Of a stretch of DNA of 64,000 nucleotides, positions 7,168-16,485 are shown one piece after another (position 1 is the stretch's first letter; each line of letters begins with the position of its first letter). This stretch comes from Rhizobium sp. 9140 (lineage in GTDB: Bacteria; Pseudomonadota; Alphaproteobacteria; Rhizobiales; Rhizobiaceae), in assembly GCF_900067135.1 (NCBI RefSeq), contig NZ_FJUR01000001.1, positions 293,501-357,500 on the forward strand, given 5' to 3'. The notes under the pieces are model-generated. The model ran no database searches. It worked only from the letters and a program-made list of their open reading frames with translations, and was not told where the DNA came from. The position numbers and the translations under genes were made by a program.

Positions 7168-8961
7168 TCACGATGCCTTGCGTGTGGCGGAAGCGATTGC
7201 GAGGATCGTATCGCGGATGTGCTCGCGCAGTTCGCGCCGGGCCTTGGGCGGCGTGACATTGTGGTCCGCATCGGCCAGCAGGATCCGCGAGACGTTCGGA
7301 TACCGCGCTAGAAGCTGGCCGTCCCGTCCAAAATGCTGGGACAGCCGCGCAAGGCCGATATCGCCTTCGCTGTAGACGAGCGAGATAGGCACATGACGGT
7401 CGCGCAATTGCCGGAACGCGCGGTGCACGCCGTTGCGCAGCCGCGCTTCGACCGACAGGGAACCGAGCACCGGGGCTGCCGTCCGCGAGACGCGGCGCGC
7501 GACGATCTTCAGGATATTGCCGGCGGCGCGGGGGACGTCGATCTTGCCCGAAAACAACCTGTAGGCCGTTTCCATGCGAAGAGCGCGCCGCTTGTAGTCG
7601 TCGAGCGAGCGGGGATTGTAGCGGATCATCTGATCCACATCGTCGCGCGGGTCCCAGGCGAAGGTCAGGATATTGATCGCGATGACCCCGCGGCACCGCG
7701 GATCGGCCAGTGCCGCGTTGAACGCAAGGTAGGCCCCGCTGCATCGCCCGACGAGGACGGGATCGGGCAGGCCGATGGCCTCGATACGATCGAGCGCGGC
7801 GCGCACATCGGAAATCTGTCCAGGCGAATAGAGCACCTGCCGGTCGCCCTCCGGCACCGGCGGGCTGTCGGCGATGCCGGCGGCATCGAACCGGAAGGAG
7901 GCGATACCGGATGCAGCCAGCATGCGCGCCGTCTCGACGGTCGAGCGCGCCCAGCCGGACTGCCGGTCGTAGCCGGTGCCGAGCAGCAGGGCAGTGCCTG
8001 AGGGAACGGCATCGGCCGGCGTGCAGAGGATTCCGAACAGCCGGTCGCCGGCGCCGAACCGCATCGGACATTCGATGAAGCCACCACCATCAACGACGCC
8101 GGAAGAGGGTGCCCCCCGCCCGGCATCCGCCTCGACCCCGAGCGGATCGAGCCCGAGGATCCAGTGGGTCAACGCCCGAAAGACCGTAACGGGCGTCTCG
8201 GCGATGGTCGGGTTCGACACGAGATCGGAATAGCCCTCGAAGACGATCCGGGTGACATCGGCACCCTCTGCCTGCAATTGAACTGCAAGTGCCCCATCGG
8301 CATCCGACTGCGGCCGTTCCGCAAGGAAAAAACGCGTCGATCCCGCCGGCTTGAACGCCTTTGCATCCGCGCTGCGCACGGCGGCGGCAACGCTGTCCTC
8401 CATCACCAGACCGGCAATGGACGTGCCTGGACCACCACTGCCGGGCGGCAGGCCCAATCCTTCGTCCACGACCTTTGCCCAAAGCGAAAGCTCACGCAGA
8501 TACCGCCGCCCACTCGTGACAGGGGCGAGAAGCGCGACGCCCGCAAACAGAAATGAGGGTTCATTGGCCTGCAGCAGGTCCGGAACCGGGAGCGATCCGA
8601 ACCCCTGCGCCACCACCACCAGGCGATCAAGCCCGGCGAGATCGCGAAGGCATCGCGCAGCGGCCAGCGCCGTCGTCGTGAAGGGTTCGAGACCCGAAGA
8701 TTCGGACAGGTCGAGTGCATCGCCTGTGCCGGGATGGTCGTAGCGCAGGCTGGCAATGCCGGCATCGGCAAGGCTATCAGCAAACTCGCGCCACGCCTTG
8801 TGCACGCAAAGCTCTTCCAGGCCCCAGGGGCTGATAAACAGAACGGCGGCACGCGTTAAAACCCCTTGTGCCGGCGTGAAGAGGCCAACGGTGTTCTCGA
8901 ACGTGACCGGCCGACCGGCAGGACGGGGCATCTGGGTGGCATCCACGCTGGCGGCAGTCAT
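7168..8961 (-). CDS. Two-domain alpha/beta hydrolase, exosortase-associated-hydrolase-like
   Basis: 597 residues from the ATG at 8961 (a GTG at 8991 could add 10). It holds two tandem alpha/beta-hydrolase domains. Domain 1 (about 15-270) has LFISPWGLEELCVHKAWREF and SLRYDHPGTGDA, but its nucleophile elbow reads AQGFGS, with no Ser or Cys, so it looks non-catalytic. Domain 2 (about 290-590) has LLLGTGYDRQSGWARS, SFRFDAAGIADS and an elbow GRCSGAY, which places Cys at the nucleophile position as in dienelactone hydrolases. ADADHNVTP near the end can supply the catalytic His. The gene ends 20 bases from the GH2 gene, convergently. A thioesterase or acyl-transfer role on the carrier-bound product is plausible but inferred. 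Confidence 0.75.
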   Translation of the reverse strand: MTAASVDATQMPRPAGRPVTFENTVGLFTPAQGVLTRAAVLFISPWGLEELCVHKAWREFADSLADAGIASLRYDHPGTGDALDLSESSGLEPFTTTALAAARCLRDLAGLDRLVVVAQGFGSLPVPDLLQANEPSFLFAGVALLAPVTSGRRYLRELSLWAKVVDEGLGLPPGSGGPGTSIAGLVMEDSVAAAVRSADAKAFKPAGSTRFFLAERPQSDADGALAVQLQAEGADVTRIVFEGYSDLVSNPTIAETPVTVFRALTHWILGLDPLGVEADAGRGAPSSGVVDGGGFIECPMRFGAGDRLFGILCTPADAVPSGTALLLGTGYDRQSGWARSTVETARMLAASGIASFRFDAAGIADSPPVPEGDRQVLYSPGQISDVRAALDRIEAIGLPDPVLVGRCSGAYLAFNAALADPRCRGVIAINILTFAWDPRDDVDQMIRYNPRSLDDYKRRALRMETAYRLFSGKIDVPRAAGNILKIVARRVSRTAAPVLGSLSVEARLRNGVHRAFRQLRDRHVPISLVYSEGDIGLARLSQHFGRDGQLLARYPNVSRILLADADHNVTPPKARRELREHIRDTILAIASATRKAS

Positions 8962-9062
8962 TGCGCATTCGGTTCCGTTGGTTGGACGCACGGGCGTGCG
9001 CGGATCGTCAATTTAAGGCGGTACCGGTTAATATTGGATCATTCTCATGAATATCCGCCCCC

Positions 9063-9977
9063 TCAGACCTGTGGCGAGACGTGTTTGAGAACGGTCTGCG
9101 GCGCCGCATTTCGGGGAGGTGCGGTACGCCACCCTTGCAGGCGGCCGAGCAGCAAATGTCGCGAACGGCGTGCCATCGCCCCGTCGCCCTTCAGGCCGTA
9201 AACGAGGATACCGGCCAGCGGTCGAAGGATTTCCGGCAGGAACCGTCGCATCGAAAAACCGTGTCGCCGCAGCACATAGCCAAGCCCGGCACCGTAGCGG
9301 TACATCTTCTGCGCATTCTCGCGCGTCCGCCGATCGCCATGGTCTTCGGGATGATGGGCCGTGAGTGTCGGATAATACCGTCCGCTCGCGCCTGTCTCCA
9401 GGCATTTGAGCACCATATCCTGGACCTCGTGTGCACCCCAGATCGTGCCCGACCCCGGCCCGAGCGCCGCATCGAACCCGCCTGCGGCCTCGAATACCGG
9501 TTTCCGCACGACCACGATCCACTCCATCAGCGTATTCCAGACCGTGTCCCGCGTGAGCGCCGTCGGCTCTGTTGCAAAGCTTCCCATGATCGTCCGCCCA
9601 TCGGGCGCCGTCGGCCGGCCGCTATAGATGTCGGCGGGTTTCGACGCCATCAGTGCCTCCAGCGTCCGGAAGAATTCGTCGGGGTACCAGCAATCATCGT
9701 CCGGAAACATCAGCCAGATGCCGCGCGCCCGCGCCGCGCCGCGGTTTCGCGCGCGACAGACGCCCTTTTCGTCCGAGCGGATATGGACGATGTCGATCTC
9801 TTGGGAAAACCGCGCGAGAAGCGGCACGAGTCGGTCGTCACCGTTCTGATCGACGAACAGAACCTCGAGATCCCCACGTTTTTGGGCGAGGAGCGACAGC
9901 AGAAGGCGCTCGATCTCATCGACCCGCCCAAGAGTTGCTACGACGAGGGAAAAGCGATGTTGCAGTGGTCCTTCCAC
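9063..9977 (-). CDS. GT2-family glycosyltransferase
   Basis: 304 residues with a GTG start at 9977 preceded by GGGAGG at 6 bases, which decides the start; the frame stays open for 29 more codons to a TTG without a good ribosome site. It is a GT-A fold: FSLVVATLGRVDEIERLL opens the domain, then VLFVDQNGDD and GVCRARNRGA. LMFPDDDCWYPD is the DxD-type metal/nucleotide-sugar site, and WGAHEVQDM supplies the ED-like acceptor region. The C-terminus (about 240-304) is Arg-rich and hydrophobic (FLPEILRPLAGILVYGL), perhaps membrane-associated. It transfers a sugar to a polysaccharide or lipid-linked acceptor. The stop is 102 bases from the hydrolase start and they probably share transcription. Confidence 0.85.
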   Translation of the reverse strand: MEGPLQHRFSLVVATLGRVDEIERLLLSLLAQKRGDLEVLFVDQNGDDRLVPLLARFSQEIDIVHIRSDEKGVCRARNRGAARARGIWLMFPDDDCWYPDEFFRTLEALMASKPADIYSGRPTAPDGRTIMGSFATEPTALTRDTVWNTLMEWIVVVRKPVFEAAGGFDAALGPGSGTIWGAHEVQDMVLKCLETGASGRYYPTLTAHHPEDHGDRRTRENAQKMYRYGAGLGYVLRRHGFSMRRFLPEILRPLAGILVYGLKGDGAMARRSRHLLLGRLQGWRTAPPRNAAPQTVLKHVSPQV

Positions 9978-10095
9978 GTCGAACCTCCCGATCCGCCAAA
10001 GGCGCGGATGCCGTAGCGTCCGCCCCTGAGGGCGGCTGCATCCGGAATAGGCCAAATTCTCCAATAGCCGATTAATGGCGGCGCGAAAAAGCCGC

Positions 10096-11943
10096 CTAAC
10101 CGTCGCGACGCGTCCTCAGGCTTCGCGGCTGCAGGCGCTTCAGCGTCTTGCCGCCAGGGTCGTTTTCCAGGTGCAGCACGCGCTTGAAGAACGTGTCGTT
10201 CGGCTGCATCCGCCCGATATTGATAATCGCAGCCTTCGCCGTCTCCACGGTGAAGAAGGTGACGACACGCTGGTAGGTTTCCGGATCGAGCGTATCGAGC
10301 ACCTCCTCGACCACGATCCAGCGCGGCTTATGCAGGCCGAGCCGGGCGATGGCGAGCAGGCGCAACTCCGCCTCTGTGGGTTTCACCTGCGACTGCAGCG
10401 ACTGATCGAGCCCTGCCACGAAACGATCGAGCCCGAGGCGCGTCAGCACAGAGGCGAGCTGCTCGCGCGGGAACCGGTCGGGTGCTGCGGGATGGATCAA
10501 GGTTTCCGCCACGCTACCGGGCGGAAAATAGGGTGTGCGTGGAATGAACGCCATACTGTCCGACGGCGGCAGCGCGAGCCGCCCGCGCCCCCAGGGCCAG
10601 AGGCCCGTCACCGCGCGGAAGAACGAGCTTTTGTCGACGTCGGTGCGGGCCGTGATCAGCACGCGGTCTCCGGGCAGGATCTCGACATGCGCATCGGCGA
10701 GCTTGACGCTGCCGGACGGCGACGCCACCGCAAGGTCGTCCATGACGATAGTGCCGGCACCCGGCTCAGCATAGACGATCCGTTTGTCGTTCTCGTAGCG
10801 CTCATCCGTCATCAGCATAGCCGAGCGGAAGGCGGAAACCCGCAGCAGCGTCGCACGCCAATCGGCCACAGCCTCGATATTGTCGACGAACCAGCGCAGC
10901 GATGCATGCACCTGGTTGAAGGCGCCGACGGCCATCATCAGCCCGCCGAAGGAAAGGTTTCCGGCAAAGAACACCGGTGCCGCGATGACGATCGGCGCAA
11001 TCACCGTCACCCAGCCATAGCCGGCCGTCACCCAGGTCAGGCGGGTCATCGCAAACATCAGGCCGCGGCTGATCTCCAGCACCGAGGCAAGGTCGCGCTC
11101 GATCCGGCGTTTCTCGTTCGCCTCCCCGCCCGAGAGCGACACCGCCTCGATATGTTCGTTGACGCGCATGAGCGAGAACCGGAGCGCTGCCTCGCGCTGG
11201 TAGTGCTCGCCGTTCAGCTTCACGAGCGGCCGTCCGACCAGCCAGCTGAACCATGAGGCGATGCCGGCATAGAGGATGGCGGCCCAGACCATGTAGCCGG
11301 GAATGGCGACAGCATAGCCCTGGAAACGAAAGACGAAGCCGGCCGACAGCGACCAGAGCACGCCGATGAAGCTGACGAGCAGGATGCCGGACTGCACGAG
11401 CCCGATGCCGAGACCGGCCGTCAGATCGGTCAGGTGCCGTGCATCCTCGTGGATGCGCTGGTCCGGATTGATGCCGAGCGAACCGGCATTGGCAAGGCGG
11501 AACGCCCGCGTCGGCTTCATCCACTCGGTGATCAGGTCTCGTGTCAGGCCTTCCCGCAGCTTGATCTTGATCCACTGTCCAAGCCAGGTCTGGATGACGT
11601 TGAGGACGAGGATGACGCCGGCAATCTGCCCGAAGACGACGAATTGCCCGAGAAAGGCCGGCAGGTCGCGCCGCTCCAGCGTGTCGTAGAACGGCTTGTA
11701 CCAGCGATTGAGAAAGATCTGCCCAACGGCAATGGCGATGATGACCGCAAGGAGACCGGCCGCCAGCAACAGGATGATGCGTCGCGACGGCGAGGCGACG
11801 AAGGCCTGCTGCATCATGCGCAGCTGCTGACCAAGCGTCTGCTCTTCCTCCAGATCCCCTGCCGCCACGCTGGTAGCGCGCCCTGTCTGCTTGTTGCGAG
11901 CGTCCCTGCGATGCGGCATGTCTGCGGCTTTCTTCCAAATCAT
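10096..11943 (-). CDS. SbmA/BacA-type ABC transporter (ABC_membrane_2 fold) with degenerate ATPase domain
   Basis: 615 residues from the ATG at 11943; the ATG at 11919 is an alternative. The N-terminal half has about six membrane helices, starting IILLLAAGLLAVIIAIAVGQ, with the family signatures FYDTLERRDLPAFL, NPDQRIHEDARHLT and LVKLNGEHYQREAALRFSLMR. The C-terminal half matches the nucleotide-binding domain of YddA/ABCD-like exporters, including GLWPWGRG and AIARLGLHKPRW. Its active motifs have changed. The Walker A reads ARTDVDKSS, keeping only Lys438-Ser; the signature LSLGEQ-type motif is KPTEAE; the Walker B DE is EE (WIVVEEVLDTLD). It may transport by proton motive force like SbmA, or be inactive. 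It stands alone, divergent from the GT2 gene at 12162. Confidence 0.8.
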   Translation of the reverse strand: MIWKKAADMPHRRDARNKQTGRATSVAAGDLEEEQTLGQQLRMMQQAFVASPSRRIILLLAAGLLAVIIAIAVGQIFLNRWYKPFYDTLERRDLPAFLGQFVVFGQIAGVILVLNVIQTWLGQWIKIKLREGLTRDLITEWMKPTRAFRLANAGSLGINPDQRIHEDARHLTDLTAGLGIGLVQSGILLVSFIGVLWSLSAGFVFRFQGYAVAIPGYMVWAAILYAGIASWFSWLVGRPLVKLNGEHYQREAALRFSLMRVNEHIEAVSLSGGEANEKRRIERDLASVLEISRGLMFAMTRLTWVTAGYGWVTVIAPIVIAAPVFFAGNLSFGGLMMAVGAFNQVHASLRWFVDNIEAVADWRATLLRVSAFRSAMLMTDERYENDKRIVYAEPGAGTIVMDDLAVASPSGSVKLADAHVEILPGDRVLITARTDVDKSSFFRAVTGLWPWGRGRLALPPSDSMAFIPRTPYFPPGSVAETLIHPAAPDRFPREQLASVLTRLGLDRFVAGLDQSLQSQVKPTEAELRLLAIARLGLHKPRWIVVEEVLDTLDPETYQRVVTFFTVETAKAAIINIGRMQPNDTFFKRVLHLENDPGGKTLKRLQPRSLRTRRDG

Positions 11944-12161
11944 GTTACGCTAAACTATAGCGCACCCCGCAATCTCTCCCACGGGAAAACGACCATGAAG
12001 CGGCGAGCTTGCCGCTTGCTGACCATCGGGGTGAAAAGAACGCCGCAAGCGCAGCCACCCGGATCACCGGCCCGTGCAGCCTGTGGGGGGATGTCGGCGT
12101 TTCCCTTCGCGCAGAGATCGTTTAAAGCGTTCGGCATCGCACGCTTTCGGAGAAGCCATTC
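11944..12161. promoter_or_regulatory. Divergent promoter region between the ABC gene and the large GT2 gene
   Basis: No gene is supported in these 218 bases. CGCTA-AACTA-TAGCG at 11948-11962 is a small inverted repeat just upstream of the ABC start and could be an operator. GGAG at 12149-12152 is the ribosome site for the GTG at 12162. Confidence 0.35.
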
Positions 12162-14702
12162 GTGTCCGCCGAGATCTCCCTGGACGACCAACGCCGTCTT
12201 GCAGCCATCACCGCCATGACGGACGATCTCCGGCGCGAGATCACGTCTTCACCGCGCTGGGTCCAGCTCGCGCATCTGCTGAAGGACGCGGGCGCGCTGG
12301 AAGAAGCCGAGAAGGCCTATCGAACGGCGATCCGGTGCGACGGCACGGAATGGGATCCGAGACTGCACCTCGCCCACCTGTTGAAGCGTCTCGACCGGCT
12401 CCAGGAGGCGCTGACGATGTTCGAGACCATCCGCGCGCTGCCGGACGGACCGAATGTCGAACACGAGATCGCCGGATTGCGCGTCGCGCTCCTGCCCGAA
12501 AACAGCGTGATCCAGCGCCCGGCAGCGCCACCGCCCGCCTCTCCGCTTTCACCGCGCCTCCAGGCCCTGCTGGACGACCTCTCGGGCGAACTGGCGCGTG
12601 CCGGCATCGATCTTACCGATACCGCACCGGCGGCGGACACGACGACGCGCCCGCGTCTCCCGTCCCTCATCTGCTCGACCGACCTCAAGGCCGAACTGGT
12701 ACCCAAGGCCAATCTGGTCATTCGCGACGGCGTTCTCACAGGAACCACCGACAATCCGCAATTCGAGATCCGGTGCGCCACCGCCTGCGCCACCGGCTGG
12801 GTCGAGATCGAATTCGGCATCGACATGAAGACGCCGATCGTCGAGCCGATCCTCTATGTCGAGCATGCACCGCAGTGGCAGGCCTTCTCGACGTTCCGTC
12901 TCATCCCACGCAATGGTCGGTTCCATGCGGTGTGCCGGCTGGATGCGCCCATCCTCGGCCTCCGGCTCGACCCGTCCGACGCCGCCGGCCCCTTCACCGT
13001 CACACAGATCGGCCTGCGCCAGATCGGGCTGAGCCGCGTCGTGCGCCATGCGTGGAAACGGGACCGCGCGGCGACGCGCGAAGCGCTGGCCAAGCGCCGG
13101 AACGAAGGCCCGGCAGCCATGGAAGCCGCACTGGCGCAATGCCTCGCAAATCCTCCGCTCGATGCCTACGAGCGCTGGATTCGCCGCTACGAGACGCCGT
13201 CACGACTTTCCGTGGATCAGGCCCGCACGAACATCGCCCGCTGGCCGAAAAAGCCGACTCTGGCAGTCCTCGTCGAATGGGATGCTTCGGAAACGATGCC
13301 CATCACCAGGACGCTGGCATCGCTCGCAGAGCAAATCTATCCGCACTGGACGCTCGACATCCTTGTACCCCGCCCGTTGACGGCAGGGGAACGGCAACAG
13401 ATCGAGACCATCGTTCCCAGCGCCACCTTTCCCGCCAACCTGTCCGCAGCCCTCGACCTCCGGCAGGGCAACCACATCGTGCATGTCGATGCAGGAGACA
13501 GGCTTTCTCCCGCGGCGCTGTTCCGTCTTGCGGAAGAGATCTTCGCCAGACGCGGAAAGGGCACGGACATCATCTACACGGACGAGGATCATTGGGTCTC
13601 AGGCGAGCGCCGCGACCCGCTCTTCAAGCCCGACTGGGATCCGGACTTCCAGGCCTCGACCGGCTATATCGGCACCTTCGTCACGATCCGTCAGGACCGG
13701 CTGAGTCAGGCTCTTTCCGGACCGTCCGCACAGTGGCAGGACGTTTTGGCGATCGTGCTGGCTGGCGCCGCGGAAACGGACGTGCTGCATATACCCGACG
13801 TTCTGAACCATCGTCACGTCACGCCGAAACCTATCGCCTCCCTGCCGCAACCTCCAGAGGCGCCGGTCGGCGGCTGGCCGCACGTCACGCTGATGATCCC
13901 GACCCGCGACAGCGTCGATATCCTGCGCAACGGCGTTGCCTCGCTTCTTCGCGAGACCGATTATCCGAGCTTCGATATCCTCATCATCGACAATGGCAGT
14001 TCGCAGGCCGAAACGCTGGCCTATTTCGACGAGATCGCGGCCAGCGGGCAGGTCGGCATCGTCAACGTGCCAGGCCCGTTCAACTTCGCGCATCTGAACA
14101 ATCGGGCAGCGACTGTGGCCAAAGGTACGGTGCTCGGCCTCGTCAACAACGACATCCTCGCTATCGAGCCTTCCTGGCTGAAAGCCATGGTGGCAGAGGC
14201 CGTGCGGCCTGAGATCGGCGCCGTCGGCGCGAAACTCCTCTACCCCTCCGGCCATGTACAGCACGGCGGCGTGGCCTGCGGCGTCGGCATCGTCACCGCG
14301 CATCCGCAGAAGTTCAAGGCTGGAGACGACCGCGGCGACATGGACAGCCTCGTCGCCACGCACCGCGTTTCCGCCGTTACCGCCGCCTGCCTCGTGGTCG
14401 AAAGCCGCAAATATGCCGAGGCCGGCGGAATGGACGAAGCCGCCCTGCAGATCGCCTTCAACGATGTCGATCTCTGCCTCAAACTGGATGCTGCCGGCTA
14501 CCGCAACCTCATGGTGCCGGCCGCGCGCCTCATCCACCTCGAAAGCGCCACCCGCGGCCTCGACATGACGGGTGAGAAGGCGGCCAGATTCCGGCGCGAA
14601 GCCGAAACGATGCTGGCCCGCTGGAAGCAGCGGATCACCTACGATCCCTTCTACAATGTCAACCTGACGCGGGATCGCGAAGACGGCACAATTAAGGATT
14701 AG
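12162..14702 (+). CDS. Large multi-domain GT2 glycosyltransferase with N-terminal TPR-like region
   Basis: 846 residues, GTG start 9 bases after GGAG. Residues about 30-100 form TPR-like helix pairs (LAHLLKDAGALEEAEKAYRT, LAHLLKRLDRLQEALTMFE). Residues about 165-290 are a beta-rich domain ending LRLDPSDAAGPF, often seen before rhamnosyltransferase-type GT2 domains. A first GT-A-like domain (about 365-540) contains IYTDEDHW and PLFKPDWDPD. A second GT2 domain (about 574-830) starts VTLMIPTRDSVDIL and has FDILIIDNGSS, FNFAHLNNRA, LVNNDIL and VDLCLKLDAAGYRNLM, so it looks complete. It is followed by rfbCBDA, which supply dTDP-L-rhamnose, so a rhamnosyl donor is likely. It probably acts in O-antigen or exopolysaccharide assembly at the cytoplasmic membrane. 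Confidence 0.85.
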   Translation: MSAEISLDDQRRLAAITAMTDDLRREITSSPRWVQLAHLLKDAGALEEAEKAYRTAIRCDGTEWDPRLHLAHLLKRLDRLQEALTMFETIRALPDGPNVEHEIAGLRVALLPENSVIQRPAAPPPASPLSPRLQALLDDLSGELARAGIDLTDTAPAADTTTRPRLPSLICSTDLKAELVPKANLVIRDGVLTGTTDNPQFEIRCATACATGWVEIEFGIDMKTPIVEPILYVEHAPQWQAFSTFRLIPRNGRFHAVCRLDAPILGLRLDPSDAAGPFTVTQIGLRQIGLSRVVRHAWKRDRAATREALAKRRNEGPAAMEAALAQCLANPPLDAYERWIRRYETPSRLSVDQARTNIARWPKKPTLAVLVEWDASETMPITRTLASLAEQIYPHWTLDILVPRPLTAGERQQIETIVPSATFPANLSAALDLRQGNHIVHVDAGDRLSPAALFRLAEEIFARRGKGTDIIYTDEDHWVSGERRDPLFKPDWDPDFQASTGYIGTFVTIRQDRLSQALSGPSAQWQDVLAIVLAGAAETDVLHIPDVLNHRHVTPKPIASLPQPPEAPVGGWPHVTLMIPTRDSVDILRNGVASLLRETDYPSFDILIIDNGSSQAETLAYFDEIAASGQVGIVNVPGPFNFAHLNNRAATVAKGTVLGLVNNDILAIEPSWLKAMVAEAVRPEIGAVGAKLLYPSGHVQHGGVACGVGIVTAHPQKFKAGDDRGDMDSLVATHRVSAVTAACLVVESRKYAEAGGMDEAALQIAFNDVDLCLKLDAAGYRNLMVPAARLIHLESATRGLDMTGEKAARFRREAETMLARWKQRITYDPFYNVNLTRDREDGTIKD

Positions 14703-14811
14703 AGAAGAACGACAGGTCCCCGGCCTTTTGCCTTTCACAGATGTCTTGAAAGCTGCACAGACAAGTTGATACAAGCATTCTCGGCCGATAAACATATTTC
14801 AGCAACGATAG

Positions 14812-15402
14812 ATGGACTTCTGCATGAATTTTGAGCGCCTTTCGATTTCCGACGTGGTCCTGATCAAGCCGAACAAGATCGGTGACGACCGCGGTTACTT
14901 CATGGAAACGTTCCGCCAGTCCCTGTTCGAGGAACAGGCGGCCAGGGTCGAGTTCCGTCAGGACAATCAGTCGCTTTCGGCGGATGCCGGCACGGTGCGC
15001 GGATTGCACTTCCAGCTGGAACCGCGCGCACAGGGCAAGCTCGTGCGCTGCATCGCGGGCGCCATCTATGACGTCGCCGTCGATATCCGCGTCGGCTCGC
15101 CCACCTATGGCCAGTATGTCGGCGCGGAACTGACTGCGCAGAACGGTCACCAGCTGTGGGTTCCCGCGGGCTTTGCCCACGGCTTCTGCACCTTGGTGCC
15201 GGCCACCGAGGTCAGCTACAAGGTAACGGACTATTACAGCGCCGAGCACGACCGCGGGCTGCGCTGGGACGATCCGGCCATCGGCATCGTCTGGCCCGAT
15301 GTCGCCAAGACGCCTGTCCTGTCGAAGAAGGACACGCTTCAGCCGCTGCTGGCGGAGTTGAAAGAAAGCTTCACCTATACCGGCCCCGCCGCCAACTCGT
15401 AA
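14812..15402 (+). CDS. rfbC: dTDP-4-dehydrorhamnose 3,5-epimerase
   Basis: 196 residues from the ATG at 14812; the ATG at 14824 (MNFERL) is an equally good start and neither has a strong ribosome site. A cupin fold with RGYFMETFR, FRQDNQSLS, and GTVRGLHFQ, in which His66 is the catalytic base of the family. Also seen are GKLVRCIAGAIYDVAVDIR, LWVPAGFAHGFCTL and SYKVTDYYSAEHDRGLRWDDP, all canonical RmlC elements. It epimerises C3 and C5 of dTDP-4-keto-6-deoxyglucose, step 3 of dTDP-L-rhamnose synthesis, in the cytoplasm. It is first of the rfbC-B-D-A operon, 18 bases before rfbB, and 109 bases after the GT2 gene. Confidence 0.97.
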   Translation: MDFCMNFERLSISDVVLIKPNKIGDDRGYFMETFRQSLFEEQAARVEFRQDNQSLSADAGTVRGLHFQLEPRAQGKLVRCIAGAIYDVAVDIRVGSPTYGQYVGAELTAQNGHQLWVPAGFAHGFCTLVPATEVSYKVTDYYSAEHDRGLRWDDPAIGIVWPDVAKTPVLSKKDTLQPLLAELKESFTYTGPAANS

Positions 15403-15420
15403 CCATCAGGAAACCCGACT

Positions 15421-16485
15421 ATGCGCGTTATTGTTACCGGAGGCGCCGGCTTCATCGGTTCGGCCGTGGTTCGTTACCTCGTCCTTGAGAAGAGCTACGA
15501 GGTTCTCACCATCGACAAGCTGACCTATGCCGGCACGCTGACCTCGCTCGACAGCATTAGCAACCAGGCTAACCACAGGTTCCTGCAGGCCGATATCTGC
15601 GATCGCAGCGCCATCCAGGAAGCCTTCGACACATTCCGCCCGAACCGCGTCATGCATCTCGCGGCCGAAAGCCATGTCGACCGTTCGATCACGGGTGCCG
15701 CCGACTTCGTGCAGACCAACGTCATCGGCACGTTCACCATGCTGGAAGCCGCCCGCGCTTACTGGAACACGCTGGAAGCCGATGCCAAGGAAGCCTTCCG
15801 CTTCCTGCACGTATCGACGGATGAGGTCTATGGATCGCTCGGCGACGAAGGTCTCTTCACCGAAACAACGCCCTACGACCCGAGCTCGCCATACTCGGCT
15901 TCCAAGGCATCGTCGGACCATCTGGCCAAGGCCTGGCAGCGCACCTACGGTCTGCCGATCGTGGTGTCGAACTGCTCGAACAATTACGGCCCCTACCATT
16001 TCCCGGAAAAGCTCATCCCGCTGATCATCCTCAATGCGATGCACGGCAAGAAGCTGCCCGTTTATGGCAGCGGCGCCAACATCCGCGACTGGCTCTATGT
16101 CGAGGATCACGCCCGCGCGCTGGATCTGATCGCCGAGCGCGGCCAGGTCGGCGAGACCTACAATGTCGGCGGCCGCAACGAACGGCGCAACATCGACGTC
16201 GTCCACCGCGTCTGCGAGCTCATGGACACGCTGCGTCCGCAGGGCGCGCCGCATGCCAAGCTGATCGAGCACGTCACCGACCGTCCGGGTCACGACGCCC
16301 GCTACGCCATCGACGCGACGCGCCTGGAAACCGAACTCGGCTGGAAGGCGCTCGAGAACTTCGACACCGGCATCGAGAAGACGGTGCGCTGGTATCTGGA
16401 GAACGAATGGTGGTGGAAGCCGCTGCGCGACGGCTATGACGGCGGTCGCCTCGGCCTTATCCAGACACAGCCGAAGGCTTCCTGA
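15421..16485 (+). CDS. rfbB: dTDP-glucose 4,6-dehydratase
   Basis: 354 residues, usual RmlB length. An extended short-chain dehydrogenase with the NAD-binding [15 protein letters not shown] at the N-terminus and the [10 protein letters not shown] segment. The catalytic triad region STDEVYG has Thr133, Asp134 and Glu135, followed by YSASK (Tyr158, Lys162). [30 protein letters not shown] and YNVGGRNE are family signatures for substrate binding. It converts dTDP-glucose to dTDP-4-keto-6-deoxyglucose, step 2 of the rhamnose pathway. Its stop overlaps the rfbD start by one base (TGATG). Confidence 0.98.
   Translation: MRVIVTGGAGFIGSAVVRYLVLEKSYEVLTIDKLTYAGTLTSLDSISNQANHRFLQADICDRSAIQEAFDTFRPNRVMHLAAESHVDRSITGAADFVQTNVIGTFTMLEAARAYWNTLEADAKEAFRFLHVSTDEVYGSLGDEGLFTETTPYDPSSPYSASKASSDHLAKAWQRTYGLPIVVSNCSNNYGPYHFPEKLIPLIILNAMHGKKLPVYGSGANIRDWLYVEDHARALDLIAERGQVGETYNVGGRNERRNIDVVHRVCELMDTLRPQGAPHAKLIEHVTDRPGHDARYAIDATRLETELGWKALENFDTGIEKTVRWYLENEWWWKPLRDGYDGGRLGLIQTQPKAS

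Noticed and set aside
9978..10064. TTG-initiated N-terminal extension of the GT2 protein
   Set aside because: The GTG at 9977 has GGGAGG at proper spacing and the extension has no conserved features.
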